This document shows positions 43,429 through 52,707 of a stretch of DNA of 64,000 nt, piece by piece. The notes beneath the pieces were generated by a model, which was not told the DNA's origin, ran no database searches, and saw only the letters and a program-made list of their open reading frames with translations. This stretch comes from Flavisolibacter amylovorans (GTDB taxonomy: Bacteria > Bacteroidota > Bacteroidia > Chitinophagales > Chitinophagaceae). Position 1 is the first letter of the stretch, and each line of letters opens with the position of its first letter. The stretch spans positions 434,001-498,000 of the forward strand of contig NZ_BAABGY010000016.1 in NCBI RefSeq assembly GCF_039541815.1. The letters are read 5' to 3'. The position numbers and the translations under genes were made by a program.

Positions 43429-43634
43429 AAGGTTTAGGGGGTTTAGAAGGTTTAGGAGGTTTTCCGTCCAAAGGCTACCAGTGAAGTTCTCCGTGGGGTT
43501 GATTTTAGTCCGGGCAACCAGATTCGAAATGAAAAAGCCGGTCTAGAGGTATTGCCCATGCGTCGGCGGCAGCCAACCTCCTAAACTCCCTAAACCTTCT
43601 AAACCCCCTAAACCTTCTAAACCCCCTGAACCTT
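43429..43634. repeat. Inverted TTTAGGGGG-word arms in divergent promoter region
   Basis: Arm 43429-43463 (AAGGTTTAGGGGGTTTAG...) and inverted arm 43575-43634 (CCTAAACTCCCTAAACC...) enclose a 111-bp core between the divergent radical SAM and GH25 genes. Word composition is unique to this locus. Confidence 0.8.
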
Positions 43635-43654
43635 TCTCCCATTAGCTTTGCCGC

Positions 43655-44455
43655 ATGCCCCCGCCGCGCCGCCGCCCTCCCTCGAAATCCGTTGCCCGCT
43701 CGCAGGTCTTCGCGCGGCGCTTTATCGCGCTCATGATCTTCCTGGCAGGCGCCGGGCTCGCCTGGCTGGCCTGGATGTGGTGGCGCACCGAAGACCTCCG
43801 CTCGGTACATTACCCCGAGTTCGGCATCACCATTCCGGCCCAGTACCCCATCCATGGCATCGACGTGTCGCGCTACCAGCAGGGCATCTCCTGGAAGGCC
43901 GTGCGCGAGATGAACAGCGACGGCATCCGCCTCGGCTTCGCTTTTATCAAGGCCACCGAGGGCGTTTCTTCTGTAGATCCCTACTTCAGGCGCAACTGGA
44001 AGCGGAGCCGCGACGCCGGCATCGTACGCGGCGCTTACCACTTCTTCCTGCCCGCCCGCAGCGGCCGCATCCAGGCCGAGCACTTCATCAAGACCGTAGC
44101 CCTCGCCCCCGGCGACCTGCCACCCGTGGTCGACATCGAAAATGCCGGCGGCCGCTCGCCCGCGGCGGTGCGCAAGGAGCTGAAGGCCTGGCTCGACATC
44201 ACCGAGCAGTACTACGGCGTGCGGCCCATCATCTATACCTACCTCAGTTTTTACAACAACTACCTCGCGGGCCACTTCGACGAGTACCCGCTGTGGGTGG
44301 CGCACTACCTGCAACCGGAGCGGCCCCGCACCACGCGGCAATGGGCCTTCTGGCAGCACTCCGAGAGCGGGCGCGTCAACGGCATCCTTTCGAAGGTCGA
44401 CTTCAACGTATTCAGCGGCGACTCGGCCGCCTTCCGTGCTTTATTGGTACCTTGA
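43655..44455 (+). CDS. GH25 lysozyme, membrane-anchored
   Basis: A 266-residue GH25 muramidase. A basic Pro-rich tip and membrane helix (FIALMIFLAGAGLAWLAWMWW) precede the barrel: GIDVSRYQQGISW, FAFIKATEG, GAYHFFLPA and VVDIEN, the last holding the catalytic Asp-x-Glu. It hydrolyses beta-1,4 bonds in peptidoglycan at the outer face of the inner membrane. ATG 43655 lies 20 bases after the word-repeat arm. It is followed four bases later by a small membrane protein and may be co-transcribed. Confidence 0.9.
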   Translation: MPPPRRRPPSKSVARSQVFARRFIALMIFLAGAGLAWLAWMWWRTEDLRSVHYPEFGITIPAQYPIHGIDVSRYQQGISWKAVREMNSDGIRLGFAFIKATEGVSSVDPYFRRNWKRSRDAGIVRGAYHFFLPARSGRIQAEHFIKTVALAPGDLPPVVDIENAGGRSPAAVRKELKAWLDITEQYYGVRPIIYTYLSFYNNYLAGHFDEYPLWVAHYLQPERPRTTRQWAFWQHSESGRVNGILSKVDFNVFSGDSAAFRALLVP

Positions 44456-44459
44456 GCCC

Positions 44460-44696
44460 ATGGATCAATACGAAGAAGGCGGAATGGACCCCAAGATGCG
44501 GCGGCACCTCAAAAAGGTGATGAACACGCTGTTCCTGGGGCTCTTCTGGATGTTCTTCATGACGCTCTTCGGCTTCGCGCTCGGCTGGGCCGTGCCCCTG
44601 CAAGGCGGCGTCGACGGGTTCAACATCTTCTTTTACCTCTTCGCCGTGGTCAGCTTCGCGGCACTGCTCCGGTATTACTACAAACTTTGGAAGTAG
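44460..44696 (+). CDS. Small membrane protein with two helices
   Basis: A 78-residue protein from ATG 44460 (MDQYEEGG). It has a charged N-terminal tip and two membrane helices (TLFLGLFWMFFMTLFGFALGW and FNIFFYLFAVVSFAALLRYYY). The reading frame is open a few codons further upstream but would overlap the lysozyme stop and has no support. Four bases separate it from the lysozyme gene. Function unknown; not recognised. Confidence 0.7.
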   Translation: MDQYEEGGMDPKMRRHLKKVMNTLFLGLFWMFFMTLFGFALGWAVPLQGGVDGFNIFFYLFAVVSFAALLRYYYKLWK

Positions 44697-45106
44697 GCGG
44701 ATGGCACGCAGAACACGCAGAACACACGGAAATTATTTGCTTTTCACTGCGTGTATTCTTTCCGGTAGCCCATTTTCCTAAGGGCGTGGGGCTTTATAGC
44801 TGCTTTTCCGCTAAAAATTCAAGCGGTTGATAGGGGAAGCTCTTTGGAGAAAACGCGGAAAATGGTTTTGAGAGTAATGCGGGTGCGGGTGCCAGTCACT
44901 GCAGCATCACCGGTTACACCGTCAGCCCTCCCTCTTACGCGTTTTATCCAAAAGGGCAGCACCTGAGTGGGGCCTCCACATTTAGAGGAAAACCGGCACC
45001 CGCGGCCGCCGCACCGAAAGAATGCAGGAATAAAAACAACCGCGTCCCCCACTAGTATTCCGCGTGTTCCGCGCATTCTGCGTGCCCCTTTCCCTAACTT
45101 GTTGCC
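44697..45106. repeat. Inverted CACGCAGAACACG-word arms enclosing a gene-free core
   Basis: Arm 44703-44732 (GGCACGCAGAACACGCAGAAC...) and inverted arm 45058-45086 (GTGTTCCGCGCATTCTGCGTG...) flank a 325-bp core in which no gene is supported. The core is rich in short GC palindromes. The longer leftward frame covering 44819-45637 is an antisense shadow. Confidence 0.75.
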
Positions 45107-45529
45107 ATGAAACGCATCTTCCTCCTTTGCCTGCTCTTTGTGTCGCTGACCGTCGTCGCCCAGCACCGGGATGAAAAAGAGATCCGCGCGGTCCTGGGCA
45201 AGCAGGTCGTCGCCTGGAACCGCGGCGACCTGCCGGGCTTTATGGAAGGCTACTGGAAAAGCGATTCGCTGATGTTCATCGGCTCCAAGGGCCTTGAATA
45301 CGGCTGGCAGGATATCCTCGGCAACTATGAAAAGGCATACCCCGATACGGTGGCGATGGGCAAGCTGACCTTCAACCTCCTGCACGTGAAGCGGCTCTCG
45401 CCCGAGTACTACTACGTGGTGGGCAAGTGGCACCTCGCACGCACGAAGGGCGACCAGGGCGGGCACTTCAACCTCCTCTTCCGCAAGATCAGGGGCCGCT
45501 GGGTGATTGTATCGGACCACAGCTCTTGA
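45107..45529 (+). CDS. Exported NTF2-like (DUF4440-type) protein
   Basis: A 140-residue protein with signal peptide (FLLCLLFVSLTVVAQ) and a cone-shaped NTF2-like fold: helices KEIRAVLGKQVVAWNRGD and MEGYWKSDSLMFIGS, then strands YYVVGKWHLARTKGDQGGHFNLLFRKIRGRWVIVSDHSS. This matches the nuclear transport factor 2/DUF4440 family, often ketosteroid-isomerase-like. Substrate unknown. It follows the inverted-arm region and stands alone. Confidence 0.75.
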   Translation: MKRIFLLCLLFVSLTVVAQHRDEKEIRAVLGKQVVAWNRGDLPGFMEGYWKSDSLMFIGSKGLEYGWQDILGNYEKAYPDTVAMGKLTFNLLHVKRLSPEYYYVVGKWHLARTKGDQGGHFNLLFRKIRGRWVIVSDHSS

Positions 45530-45938
45530 TCTCAGATCTCGGATTTCAGATCTTTTTAAGGGGCTGTTCTCGAGGTTCCGGCAAGAGAGAAGGAACGCGG
45601 ATCTTACGGATTTGATAGGATGAGCGCGGATGAGCACCTTCTGAACTTCAGGCGTTACCGCTGCCGCCTTCTTTCACCAGTAGGATTTTGAAGTACGATA
45701 AGGAATGCCGCACAGAAACAACCCATTACAAATAGACGAATAGATGCCGGCGCTCCGGCCGGCATGCAGACAAGCTACGCTTCGTCTGCACAAATAGACA
45801 ACCCTCTACTTAGCGAAAACCTTAGCTTCTTCTTTTTCTTAGCGGTTAAAAAACACCTCTTTTGCTTCCAATGCCTTTCTCCGTTAAGAGTTGACCAAAG
45901 TCCTGTGTGCAGGTTCTTCCCGTCCGTAATTTCGCGCC
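45530..45938. repeat. Gene-free spacer with mixed word repeats and palindromes
   Basis: GATCTCAGATC words (45526-45557) and GCGGATC/GCGCGGATGAGC words (45594-45636) are followed by AATAGAC words at 45725-45746 and 45790-45800 that flank two palindromes: ATGCCGGC/GCCGGCAT (45744-45765) and TGCAGAC-AAGC/GCTT-GTCTGCA (45765-45790). No gene seen. Confidence 0.7.
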
Positions 45939-46547
45939 ATGTCGCGCAAACGCATCAACTACATCATCTTCTTCTCCCTCCTGTTCCTCGGCTTCGTGGG
46001 CGCCCTCGCCCTGTTCGTGCCCGACTTCTTCAAGAAGCGCATCCCGCCCGTGGCCGAAGTGCAGCCCTTTGCCTTCACCGACCAGGACGGCCGCACCGTA
46101 ACGCAGCAGGACATCGCCGGCAAGGTCACGGCCGTCAACTTCTTCTTCACCACCTGCCGCGGCGTGTGCCCCAAGATGAACAACAACCTGAAGCCGGTGT
46201 ACGAGGCCTTTAAGGGCCAGAAAGACTTCCTGCTCCTCTCCCACACCTCCGATCCCGAGTACGATTCCGTGCCCGTGCTGCGCCGCTATGCCGACTCGAT
46301 GCAGGTGGATACCCGCCAGTGGCGCTTCCTCACCGGCCGCAAAGACTCGCTCTACAACGCCGCCCGCCGCTCCTACGCCATCGACGACCCCAACAACAAC
46401 CTGCAAAGCCCCGCCGACGAATTCCTCCACTCCCAGTTCATCGCCCTGGTGAACCGCGAAGGCAAGGTGATGAAGATCTACGACGGACTAAAAGCCAATG
46501 AAATGCAGGAACTCCAGCGGGACGTTCGTAAATTGCTGGAGAAATAA
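45939..46547 (+). CDS. SCO1/SenC family copper protein
   Basis: A 202-residue SCO1-type thioredoxin-fold protein with one N-terminal membrane helix (INYIIFFSLLFLGFVGALALF). Copper ligands are visible: CRGVC (CxxxC) and the His in FLHSQFIALV. SCO proteins load CuA of cytochrome oxidase. It is the first of a three-gene rightward run (SCO1, Fur, lipoprotein), with 11 bp to fur. Coupling of copper and metal regulation genes is plausible. Confidence 0.87.
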   Translation: MSRKRINYIIFFSLLFLGFVGALALFVPDFFKKRIPPVAEVQPFAFTDQDGRTVTQQDIAGKVTAVNFFFTTCRGVCPKMNNNLKPVYEAFKGQKDFLLLSHTSDPEYDSVPVLRRYADSMQVDTRQWRFLTGRKDSLYNAARRSYAIDDPNNNLQSPADEFLHSQFIALVNREGKVMKIYDGLKANEMQELQRDVRKLLEK

Positions 46548-46558
46548 ACAGGCGCCGC

Positions 46559-46996
46559 ATGGCCTCCAACCCACAGAAAACGACCGAGCTGAAGATCGCC
46601 GAGATCCTGCGGCGCAAGAACCTGAGCGTGACCGACTCGCGTAAAAAGATCCTTTCGATCTTCCTCTCGCACCCCGATGCCCTCGCCCATGGCGATATCG
46701 AGAAAAAGGCCGGCGAGAAGTTCGACCGCGTTACGGTATACCGCACCCTCCAGACCTTTGAGGAAAAGGGCATCCTCCACAGCATTCCCACCGCCGACAA
46801 CTCGGTACTGTACGCCCTTTGCAAGGATTGCGGCGACGGCCATCACCACGATGACCACGTACACTTCATTTGCAGCCAGTGCCAGAAGACCTACTGCCTC
46901 GACGACGTCGTATCTCCGCAGATCGGCCTGCCCGACGGCTACCGCGCCGAAACGGTGCAGGTGCTGATCAACGGGGTGTGCAAGCATTGCGCGTAG
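46559..46996 (+). CDS. Fur family metal regulator
   Basis: A 145-residue Fur family regulator: winged-helix DNA-binding half (LSVTDSRKKILSIFLSHPDALAHGDIEKK as landmarks TDSRKKIL and VTVYRTLQTFEEKGIL), then a metal-binding half with HHHDDHVHFICSQC and a final CKHC. Two CxxC pairs can hold structural zinc. Which metal it senses (iron, zinc, or peroxide) is not decidable here. It follows SCO1 by 11 bp and precedes the lipoprotein gene by a short gap. Confidence 0.88.
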   Translation: MASNPQKTTELKIAEILRRKNLSVTDSRKKILSIFLSHPDALAHGDIEKKAGEKFDRVTVYRTLQTFEEKGILHSIPTADNSVLYALCKDCGDGHHHDDHVHFICSQCQKTYCLDDVVSPQIGLPDGYRAETVQVLINGVCKHCA

Positions 46997-46997
46997 C

Positions 46998-47540
46998 GCA
47001 GTTTGAAGTTTGTAGTTGTGCGTCGACTCTATACCTCCTGTTTCTTGTGGCTCCTGCTCACTGCCTGCGGGCAACGGTATACGCTGCGCGACATGCAGGG
47101 CCGGGAGGTCGACGTAACGTCGTACATACGCAGCGGCGCCTACCGGCCGGATAGCTGCGAAGGCCGCCTCGACCGGCTCGTACGCACCGGGATCCCGCGC
47201 CGGGATGCGGGCTTCAATGCCCGCCTGGTGCAAGCGTATCGAAGCTTTCGCCATTCCGGCGATCCGGACCTCGCCCGCCTGCCGGAACATACCGGCAATC
47301 CCGGCCGCCTCACGGAGTATTGGTACACGTATGTTCCCGATGATGCACCGGTAGACGTTTACCGCACCGTTATTGATACCGGAAACGGATCGCCCCTGCT
47401 GCTCTATATCCGGCTGGATGAACAACACCGGCTCTATGGGGGCTATTCCTTGAATCATTGGGTACAGAACGCCTGCGACCGGCAATAAAAAAAGGTACCC
47501 GGAGGCACCCCACTTCAAACGCCAAACGGCAAACTACAAG
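46998..47540. repeat. Inverted TTTGAAGTTTG-word arms bracketing lipoprotein gene
   Basis: GCAGTTTGAAGTTTGTAGTTG at 46998-47018 (core TTTGAAGTTTGTAG) and an inverted arm ACTTCAAACGCCAAACGGC... at 47512-47540 surround the lipoprotein gene. The right arm runs over the stop of the leftward gene. Confidence 0.65.
47018..47488 (+). CDS. Probable lipoprotein of unknown function
   Basis: About 156 residues. The signal ends LWLLLTACG, a lipobox with Cys, so it should be a lipoprotein. The mature part holds EVDVTSYIRSGAYRPDSCEGR and YWYTYVPDDAPVDVYRTVID with no recognised fold. Start choice is uncertain: TTG at 47003 would place the N-terminus inside the word-repeat arm, so GTG at 47018 is preferred. 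Third gene after SCO1 and Fur, with a gap of about 20 bp to fur. Confidence 0.6.
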   Translation: MRRLYTSCFLWLLLTACGQRYTLRDMQGREVDVTSYIRSGAYRPDSCEGRLDRLVRTGIPRRDAGFNARLVQAYRSFRHSGDPDLARLPEHTGNPGRLTEYWYTYVPDDAPVDVYRTVIDTGNGSPLLLYIRLDEQHRLYGGYSLNHWVQNACDRQ

Positions 47541-48223
47541 CTGTCCCGCTTCACCAGCTGCACCGTGGTGTCGTGCAGTACTTTGTACACGGCCATCACC
47601 TGCGCGCCGTCGGGCTGGGCATAGCCGAGGGTCAGACGCCTGCGCTTGCGGTCTACCTCCCAGAGGCCGAGGCCGGTGCGCTCCGGCAGGTTCCAACAGC
47701 AATAATCTTTCTTCGACGCATCATATACCCAAAGGTCGTACTGCTGGTTGGAGGCCCCGCTTTCCTGCGCATTGAAGAGCAGCAGGTCGGTGTGCCCGTC
47801 GAAGTTGATGTCCTGCGTCACGATGCGGCCGCCTTCGGAGAAATCATGGGTGACCCATCGCTCCGTGAGGTCAAGTTGGCGGACCGTGTCGGTACCCGGC
47901 AGGAGCGGCAGCTGGAAATGCTCTTCCTCTTTTTGCTTGAAGATGCGCTTCAGCGTAGGGTGCGTACAGCGCTTCACGTGCAGCGACTCGAGGCTTTCGC
48001 CGCGGTAGGTGAGTTCTCCTTCCCATACGTCGCCGTTGAGCGCTACGCGCAGCTTGCCGGTGCGCACGGGCCCTTCGGAATAGGCCGCGAAGCGCACCGC
48101 GCCGTCGGGGTGGCGCTGCGATACGGAGGGACGCTTCGCCGCCTCCTGGCAGGAGGCCAGCAACAGCAGGGCAAAGCCCGAAAAGAGGACAGGAACGAGC
48201 GTGGGAAGCCGCAGGGTTTTCAT
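47534..48223 (-). CDS. Probable lipoprotein with FG-GAP/VCBS-like strand repeats
   Basis: A 229-residue lipoprotein from ATG 48221-48223: signal with lipobox LLLASCQ and a mature part with DINFDGHTDLLLFN, the calcium-loop motif of XAC2610/VCBS-like proteins, then a strand YDLWVYDASKKD. The frame could extend to a TTG at 48256, but ATG with a normal signal is preferred. Likely periplasmic. It converges with the lipoprotein gene. Confidence 0.7.
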   Translation of the reverse strand: MKTLRLPTLVPVLFSGFALLLLASCQEAAKRPSVSQRHPDGAVRFAAYSEGPVRTGKLRVALNGDVWEGELTYRGESLESLHVKRCTHPTLKRIFKQKEEEHFQLPLLPGTDTVRQLDLTERWVTHDFSEGGRIVTQDINFDGHTDLLLFNAQESGASNQQYDLWVYDASKKDYCCWNLPERTGLGLWEVDRKRRRLTLGYAQPDGAQVMAVYKVLHDTTVQLVKRDSL

Positions 48224-48344
48224 GGACGCAATAAAAGAGGTTGGGGAACAGCACAAAGGTCCGTGGTTTCCCGAACAAATACAAGTCCCGGTTGCCCGTT
48301 CATCAATAATTATGTGTTAAAGGAAATTTGCATGTGTGAGTGGT

Positions 48345-48524
48345 CGTGAGCTGTGAAGCGCGAACCCTCAATCGTGAATGTTTTGGCGACGCAAGCCGTC
48401 ACGGTACTTCCGGACGAACTAGTCCGGATCGAAGTGCTCCTGACCATCCGCACCTTTCTCCAAAAAAACAGAGCCCCCAACGTTTGGGGGCTCTCTTCAC
48501 GATTCACGATTGACGCTTCACGCT
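48345..48524. repeat. Inverted GATTCACG-word arms
   Basis: Arm 48345-48380 (GTGAGCTGTGAAGCG...ATCGTGAATG) and inverted arm 48496-48524 (TTCACGATTCACGATTGACG...) surround about 115 bp that include the terminator hairpin 48471-48493. The right arm overlaps the stop of the S9 peptidase gene. Related ATTCACG words are at 42353-42386. Confidence 0.7.
48471..48493 (-). terminator. Rho-independent terminator after S9 peptidase
   Basis: GAGCCCCCAA-CGT-TTGGGGGCTC, a perfect 10-bp stem with a three-base loop. On the minus strand it is followed by TGTTTTTTTGG, a T run, as in intrinsic terminators. Confidence 0.85.
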
Positions 48525-50964
48525 AGAAGGTGGCCTTCTGCTTTTCGCCGGGCGCTGCCGCCGGCACCGGTGCCTTTACGTATTTCTCCAGCCACTGGTG
48601 CTGCTCGTACATGAGGTGCAGCAGGTTCTCGCGGCCGCGGTAGCTGTGCGCCTCGTAGGGCAGCTGCACGTAGCGCACGGTGCCGCCATGGCCTTTCACG
48701 GCATTGTAGAGGCGCTCCGAGTTGATGGGGAAGGTGCCGGGGTTATCGTCGAGCTCGCCGTGCACCAGCAGCAGCGGCGTCTTGATCTTATCGGCGTAGG
48801 TGAACGGGCTCATCTCGGTATACAGCTCGCGGGCCTGCCAATAGGTACGGTCCTCGTTCTGGAAGCCGAAGGGCGTGAGCGTACGGTTGTAAGCGCCGCT
48901 GCGCGCGATGCCCGCACGGAACAGGTTGGTGTGCGCCAGCAGGTTGGCCGTCATGAAGGCGCCGTAGCTGTGCCCACCCACGGCCACCCGCTTCGGATCG
49001 CCCACGCCCATCGAAGCCAGCTTGCCAATGGCCGCCTCGGCGTTCAGCACGAGCTGCTCGCGGAACGAGTCGTTGGGCCGCTTGCCGCCCTTGCCTACGA
49101 TGGGCATCTCGGCGTTGTCGAGCACGGCGTAGCCCTGCGTTACCCAGAACACGGGCGTGGCCCAGCTCACGGTGGTAAAGCGGTGCTGCGAGCCGCGTAC
49201 CTGGGCGGCGTCGGAGGCATTGTTATACTCGCGGGGGTAGGCCCAGATGATCACCGGCAGCGGACCGTCGCGCTTCGGGTCGTAGCCCTTCGGCAGGTAA
49301 AGGTCGCCGGTGAGGTCTACCGAGTCGGCGCGCTGGTAGGATACCTTCTGCTTCGTGACGCCCTCGAGGCCCGGGTAGGGATTGGCGAAGGCGGTGAGCG
49401 CCTTTTCGGTGCCGGCCTTCAGGTCGCGGAGGTAGAAGTTGGGCGGCATCGTCTGGCTTTCGCGGCGGGTGAGCACGCGGAGGCGCTCGGCGTCGAGCAC
49501 GTCGGCCACGTATTCGTACTGGCCCTCGGGACAGCGCCAAACGATCTTGCGCTCGCCGGTCTTGAGGTCGATGGTGGCGAGGAAGGGCAGGTCGCCCTTG
49601 GGCGTAGAGCCGGAGCTATTGTTGAACAGCAGCTTACTGCCACCCTCCACGAGCTGGAGCACGGGGCGGCCGTACTCGTTGCGGTGCGTCACGGCGTTGC
49701 CGGGGTTGTTGTAGGCGTCGAGCGTGCTCAGGTCGTAGAGCTTGCGCAGGTTGTTGGCCGACGGGTCGTACACGTGCACGCGGGTCGTTTGCTTGCCGCG
49801 GAGGCCTTCTTCCACGAGGGCCACGTTGCGGGTGCCCCACTGGGCGCCGCGATAGCGCATCTCGGTGCGGAACAGCTCCTGCGGGGCGCCGGTGAAGGGC
49901 GCGCTGAGCGCGTACACGGCGTCGTGGTGCGGCACTTGCTTGCGGATGAGGCCGCTGTCGAGGGGCATCGCCCAGGTAACGGTGGCGGGCGCATCGTCGC
50001 GCCAGTCGAAGCTGCGGGGCACGTTCTGGGTGTTGTCGTTGCCGGAGGGTGTGCTCTCTGAGGAGGGCAGCTCGGCGATCACTTTCACGGTCTTGCCGGT
50101 GCGGTCGAGGATGGATACGGTAGCCGGGAAGCCGCCGGCGGGCACGAGGTAAGAGAACGGACGGCTGAGGGCGCGCGCCAGCAGGTATTGCTTGTCGGGC
50201 GAGGGTGTGAGCGACGCGTAGAGACCCGGCGTGCCGATCTTCGTTTCAACGCCGCCGCGCCACTGCATCAGCTGCGACGTGGCGTAGAAGGCGAACACTT
50301 CTTCGTCGTGCGGCGAGGTGATGAGGTCCTGGTAGGTGCGGCTGGGCGCGGCCTTGCCGATGTTCTGCTGCACGTTGGGGCCTTTCGGAAGCGCGCGTTT
50401 CTTCGGCGCGGCCGAAGCGGGCTGGGTGGCCACCTTGTAGAGCAGGGTAGCGTCGTCGATCCAGGTAAAGGCGGAGCCCAGCGTCGAGTTGAGGGGCTGC
50501 TTATTGACGCGGGTCGCCTTTTGCGTGGCTACGTCTACCATGTACAGGTCTACACGGTCGTTGGCAGTGTGCAGGAAGGCGAGGCGGGTGCCCGCGGCGT
50601 TCCAGCTCGGGGCCGAGGCGGCGAGGCCGGCGGGGAGGCCCGTCACCGGAAATTCCTTTCCGCTGGCGATGTTCTTCAGCTTAAAGCCGCTGAGGAAGGT
50701 CTGGCGCGAGGGCGCGAAGTTGTTGGGGTTGAGGCGGAGGCCGGCGAGGCGCAGCTCGGGCTGGCCCAGCTCTTCCACCGACGGGTAAGAGTTGCGCTCG
50801 CCGAGGAGCATCCATTGTCCTTTGTCGTCGGTACTCACGAGCGGGGTCGGGCGGGCGAGCAGCAGGTCGGCGATGGCCTTCGGCGGCTGCTGGTACGATA
50901 CGGCGTCCTGCGCGCGGGCCGACAGTGCGCCGCCGAGCAGGAAGAGGTAGAAAAAGCGTTTCAT
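48523..50964 (-). CDS. S9 family prolyl oligopeptidase-type peptidase, exported
   Basis: An 813-residue protein from ATG 50962-50964 (MKRFFYLFLLGGALSARA signal). A beta-propeller-type N-terminal two thirds (WMLLGERNSYPSVEELGQP, FAWIDDATLLYK-like) precedes the hydrolase: nucleophile GGHSYGAF near residue 665, Asp in HGELDDNP near 736 and His in YEAHSY near 770. S9 enzymes cleave small peptides, often after Pro. The frame starts 17 codons earlier but the signal argues for this ATG. Followed by a terminator. Confidence 0.88.
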   Translation of the reverse strand: MKRFFYLFLLGGALSARAQDAVSYQQPPKAIADLLLARPTPLVSTDDKGQWMLLGERNSYPSVEELGQPELRLAGLRLNPNNFAPSRQTFLSGFKLKNIASGKEFPVTGLPAGLAASAPSWNAAGTRLAFLHTANDRVDLYMVDVATQKATRVNKQPLNSTLGSAFTWIDDATLLYKVATQPASAAPKKRALPKGPNVQQNIGKAAPSRTYQDLITSPHDEEVFAFYATSQLMQWRGGVETKIGTPGLYASLTPSPDKQYLLARALSRPFSYLVPAGGFPATVSILDRTGKTVKVIAELPSSESTPSGNDNTQNVPRSFDWRDDAPATVTWAMPLDSGLIRKQVPHHDAVYALSAPFTGAPQELFRTEMRYRGAQWGTRNVALVEEGLRGKQTTRVHVYDPSANNLRKLYDLSTLDAYNNPGNAVTHRNEYGRPVLQLVEGGSKLLFNNSSGSTPKGDLPFLATIDLKTGERKIVWRCPEGQYEYVADVLDAERLRVLTRRESQTMPPNFYLRDLKAGTEKALTAFANPYPGLEGVTKQKVSYQRADSVDLTGDLYLPKGYDPKRDGPLPVIIWAYPREYNNASDAAQVRGSQHRFTTVSWATPVFWVTQGYAVLDNAEMPIVGKGGKRPNDSFREQLVLNAEAAIGKLASMGVGDPKRVAVGGHSYGAFMTANLLAHTNLFRAGIARSGAYNRTLTPFGFQNEDRTYWQARELYTEMSPFTYADKIKTPLLLVHGELDDNPGTFPINSERLYNAVKGHGGTVRYVQLPYEAHSYRGRENLLHLMYEQHQWLEKYVKAPVPAAAPGEKQKATF

Positions 50965-51731
50965 GTGCAGAAGGGAAATTTTGAGGGAAACAAGATACTC
51001 ACTGCCAAGGTTCACGGCGCAATTGACCGCCGGTTTTTACCCGCGCTAGGTAAAAATGCCACCTTACCTGTAGCCGCCGCGCACTACAATCCTCTAAAAG
51101 CAGGCGCTTCGGTCTGCATTTAGAGGTGATCGGGTGGTATCGCGAAGGCGCGAAATCATTTGGACGCGCAGGGAGCAAAGGACGCAACGTCACACTCCAA
51201 CTGTTCAAAAGATATTACTGCGCACTGACTTCCCGCCCGTCGTAGGCAGAGCGTCCCGCAAAGTGGGACATGCGCGAAGGGCTTACTGCAGTTTGCAGCA
51301 GTTCCTTAACTCCGATAGCGTAATCATCCCCCAACGCCAGCAGTCTTCTTCGCACCTTATGCTTATCACTTTTCAGGCACAATGCCGCTCAGGCAACAAG
51401 GGTGAGCACAGGAGTGGGGTGCCTCCGCGCATGTACCGCCCTGCGGGACGCTCCGCTTACGAAATGCAGGAGGCAACGAAAGGAAAGAGCGCATCTTGCG
51501 CCATCGCAAACTGCATAGCGCCCTTTTGCTCCTCCGCGTTCAACAAATCTCTCCGCGCCTTCGCGTTCAATATGCGGCTCCGTACGTTTGCCTTCACCCC
51601 ACGAAAAACAACCATCGCACCGCGACGGCTTTCATTACCCTATGATGCAGGCGCTTCGGCCTGCATCCCCTCCGAAGCTTCGGAGCGAAGCGCCGGGACC
51701 CCGTTCTCGCATTATCCCATTACCTTCCCGT
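50965..51731. repeat. Large structured spacer element, copy 1
   Basis: No gene is supported in these 767 bases. Palindrome 51091-51126 (CCTCTAAA...TTTAGAGG around GCAGGCGCTTCGG) opens it. Outer arms 51133-51187 and 51527-51571 are inverted to each other, as are GCGTCCCGC...GACATGCGCGAAGG (about 51250-51280) and CCTCCGCGCATGT...GCGGGACGC (about 51421-51452). A decayed terminator motif follows at 51604-51633 and a second palindrome GATGCAGGC/GCCTGCATC at 51644-51667. Copy 2 is at 57655-58075. Confidence 0.7.
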
Positions 51732-52532
51732 ATGCGTTTCCTGCTCCTGCTCCTCTTACCGATGGCGGCCATCGCCCAATACCGCGAGTTCGGCGGCACG
51801 CCTGCCACGGCGCGGCAGGACTCGATCATGACCGTGCACCTGAAAGGGGGCGCCTGGAAGTATTCGTACCTGACGCCCGAATGGACGCAGCACATCGATG
51901 CCGGCCTCCGCGCCGATTCCACCATCGCCTACCTGTGGCAGCAGAAAGCAATGCCGCTGTTCAAGATGCGCAAGCACGACCTTGCCATGGAGTACCTCGA
52001 CAAGGCCGTGCAGTACGACGCGCACTGGCTCGACTACCGCGCCTTCATGAAGTGCATCTTCGCGAAGCAATACCGCTCGGCGCTTCAGGACTTTGCAGCC
52101 GCGCGCGCCGCCAAAGGCAACGCCTCCGTGATGGACCACACCTACGATCTCTGGTCGGCCGTATGCCACCTGCAGCTGAACGAATCCGACAGCGCGCTCC
52201 GCCTCCTGCAGGCACAAATTAAGGAGCACGACGCCAAGGGCTGGACTCACCACCTCGACCTGTATTACCTCGGGATCGCTTATTACGAGACCGGGCGCTA
52301 CCCCGAAGCGCTCGCCGCCTTCGACCGGGCCATCGCCAAATACAGCCAGTTCTCCGATGCGTATTTCTACAAGGGCAAATGCCTCGGGCAACTGGGCCGC
52401 AACGAGGAGGGCCTCCGCGTTATCCGCCAGGGCAAGGTCTTTTACGAGAAAGGATACAGCATCAACGAAGACAACTCCATTTACGAAACCTATCCCTACC
52501 AGGTGGCCTGGCGCTGGAAGAGCGTGAAGTAG
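51732..52532 (+). CDS. Exported TPR-repeat protein
   Basis: A 266-residue protein from ATG 51732 with signal peptide (MRFLLLLLLPMAAIAQ) and several tetratricopeptide repeats: LAMEYLDKAVQYDAHW, SALRLLQAQIKEHDAK, LGIAYYETGRYPEALAAFDRAI. An upstream extension of the frame crosses the repeat element and is rejected. TPR arrays mediate protein contacts; partner unknown. No operon partner is adjacent: the next gene is on the other strand. Confidence 0.8.
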   Translation: MRFLLLLLLPMAAIAQYREFGGTPATARQDSIMTVHLKGGAWKYSYLTPEWTQHIDAGLRADSTIAYLWQQKAMPLFKMRKHDLAMEYLDKAVQYDAHWLDYRAFMKCIFAKQYRSALQDFAAARAAKGNASVMDHTYDLWSAVCHLQLNESDSALRLLQAQIKEHDAKGWTHHLDLYYLGIAYYETGRYPEALAAFDRAIAKYSQFSDAYFYKGKCLGQLGRNEEGLRVIRQGKVFYEKGYSINEDNSIYETYPYQVAWRWKSVK

Positions 52533-52593
52533 TAATGTGCTAATGAGTTAATGTGCTAATGTGCTAGTGGGGTAATGTGCTGATGGGGTAATG
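52533..52593 (+). repeat. TAATGTGC-word repeat arm, left of AlaX-like gene
   Basis: Reiterated TAATGTGCTAATG words begin at the TPR stop codon. The inverted form is at 53511-53547, so the AlaX-like gene is bracketed. Confidence 0.8.
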
Positions 52594-52707
52594 CAGGAAG
52601 GGAATTGAAGCCGGGCGGGCGCAGCTTGCAAGCACTTTTCCGGAGGAAAGAAGGGCTGCGCCTGCGGTAGAAAGAAGCCTTGACGCGTGCGGAGCAGTCC
52701 TCCTGGT

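Noticed and set aside
44819..45637. Leftward 272-codon frame
   Set aside because: It lies over the NTF2-like gene and an inverted-repeat spacer and has no recognisable protein features.
48310..48507. Small leftward frame
   Set aside because: It consists of the terminator and word-repeat arms.
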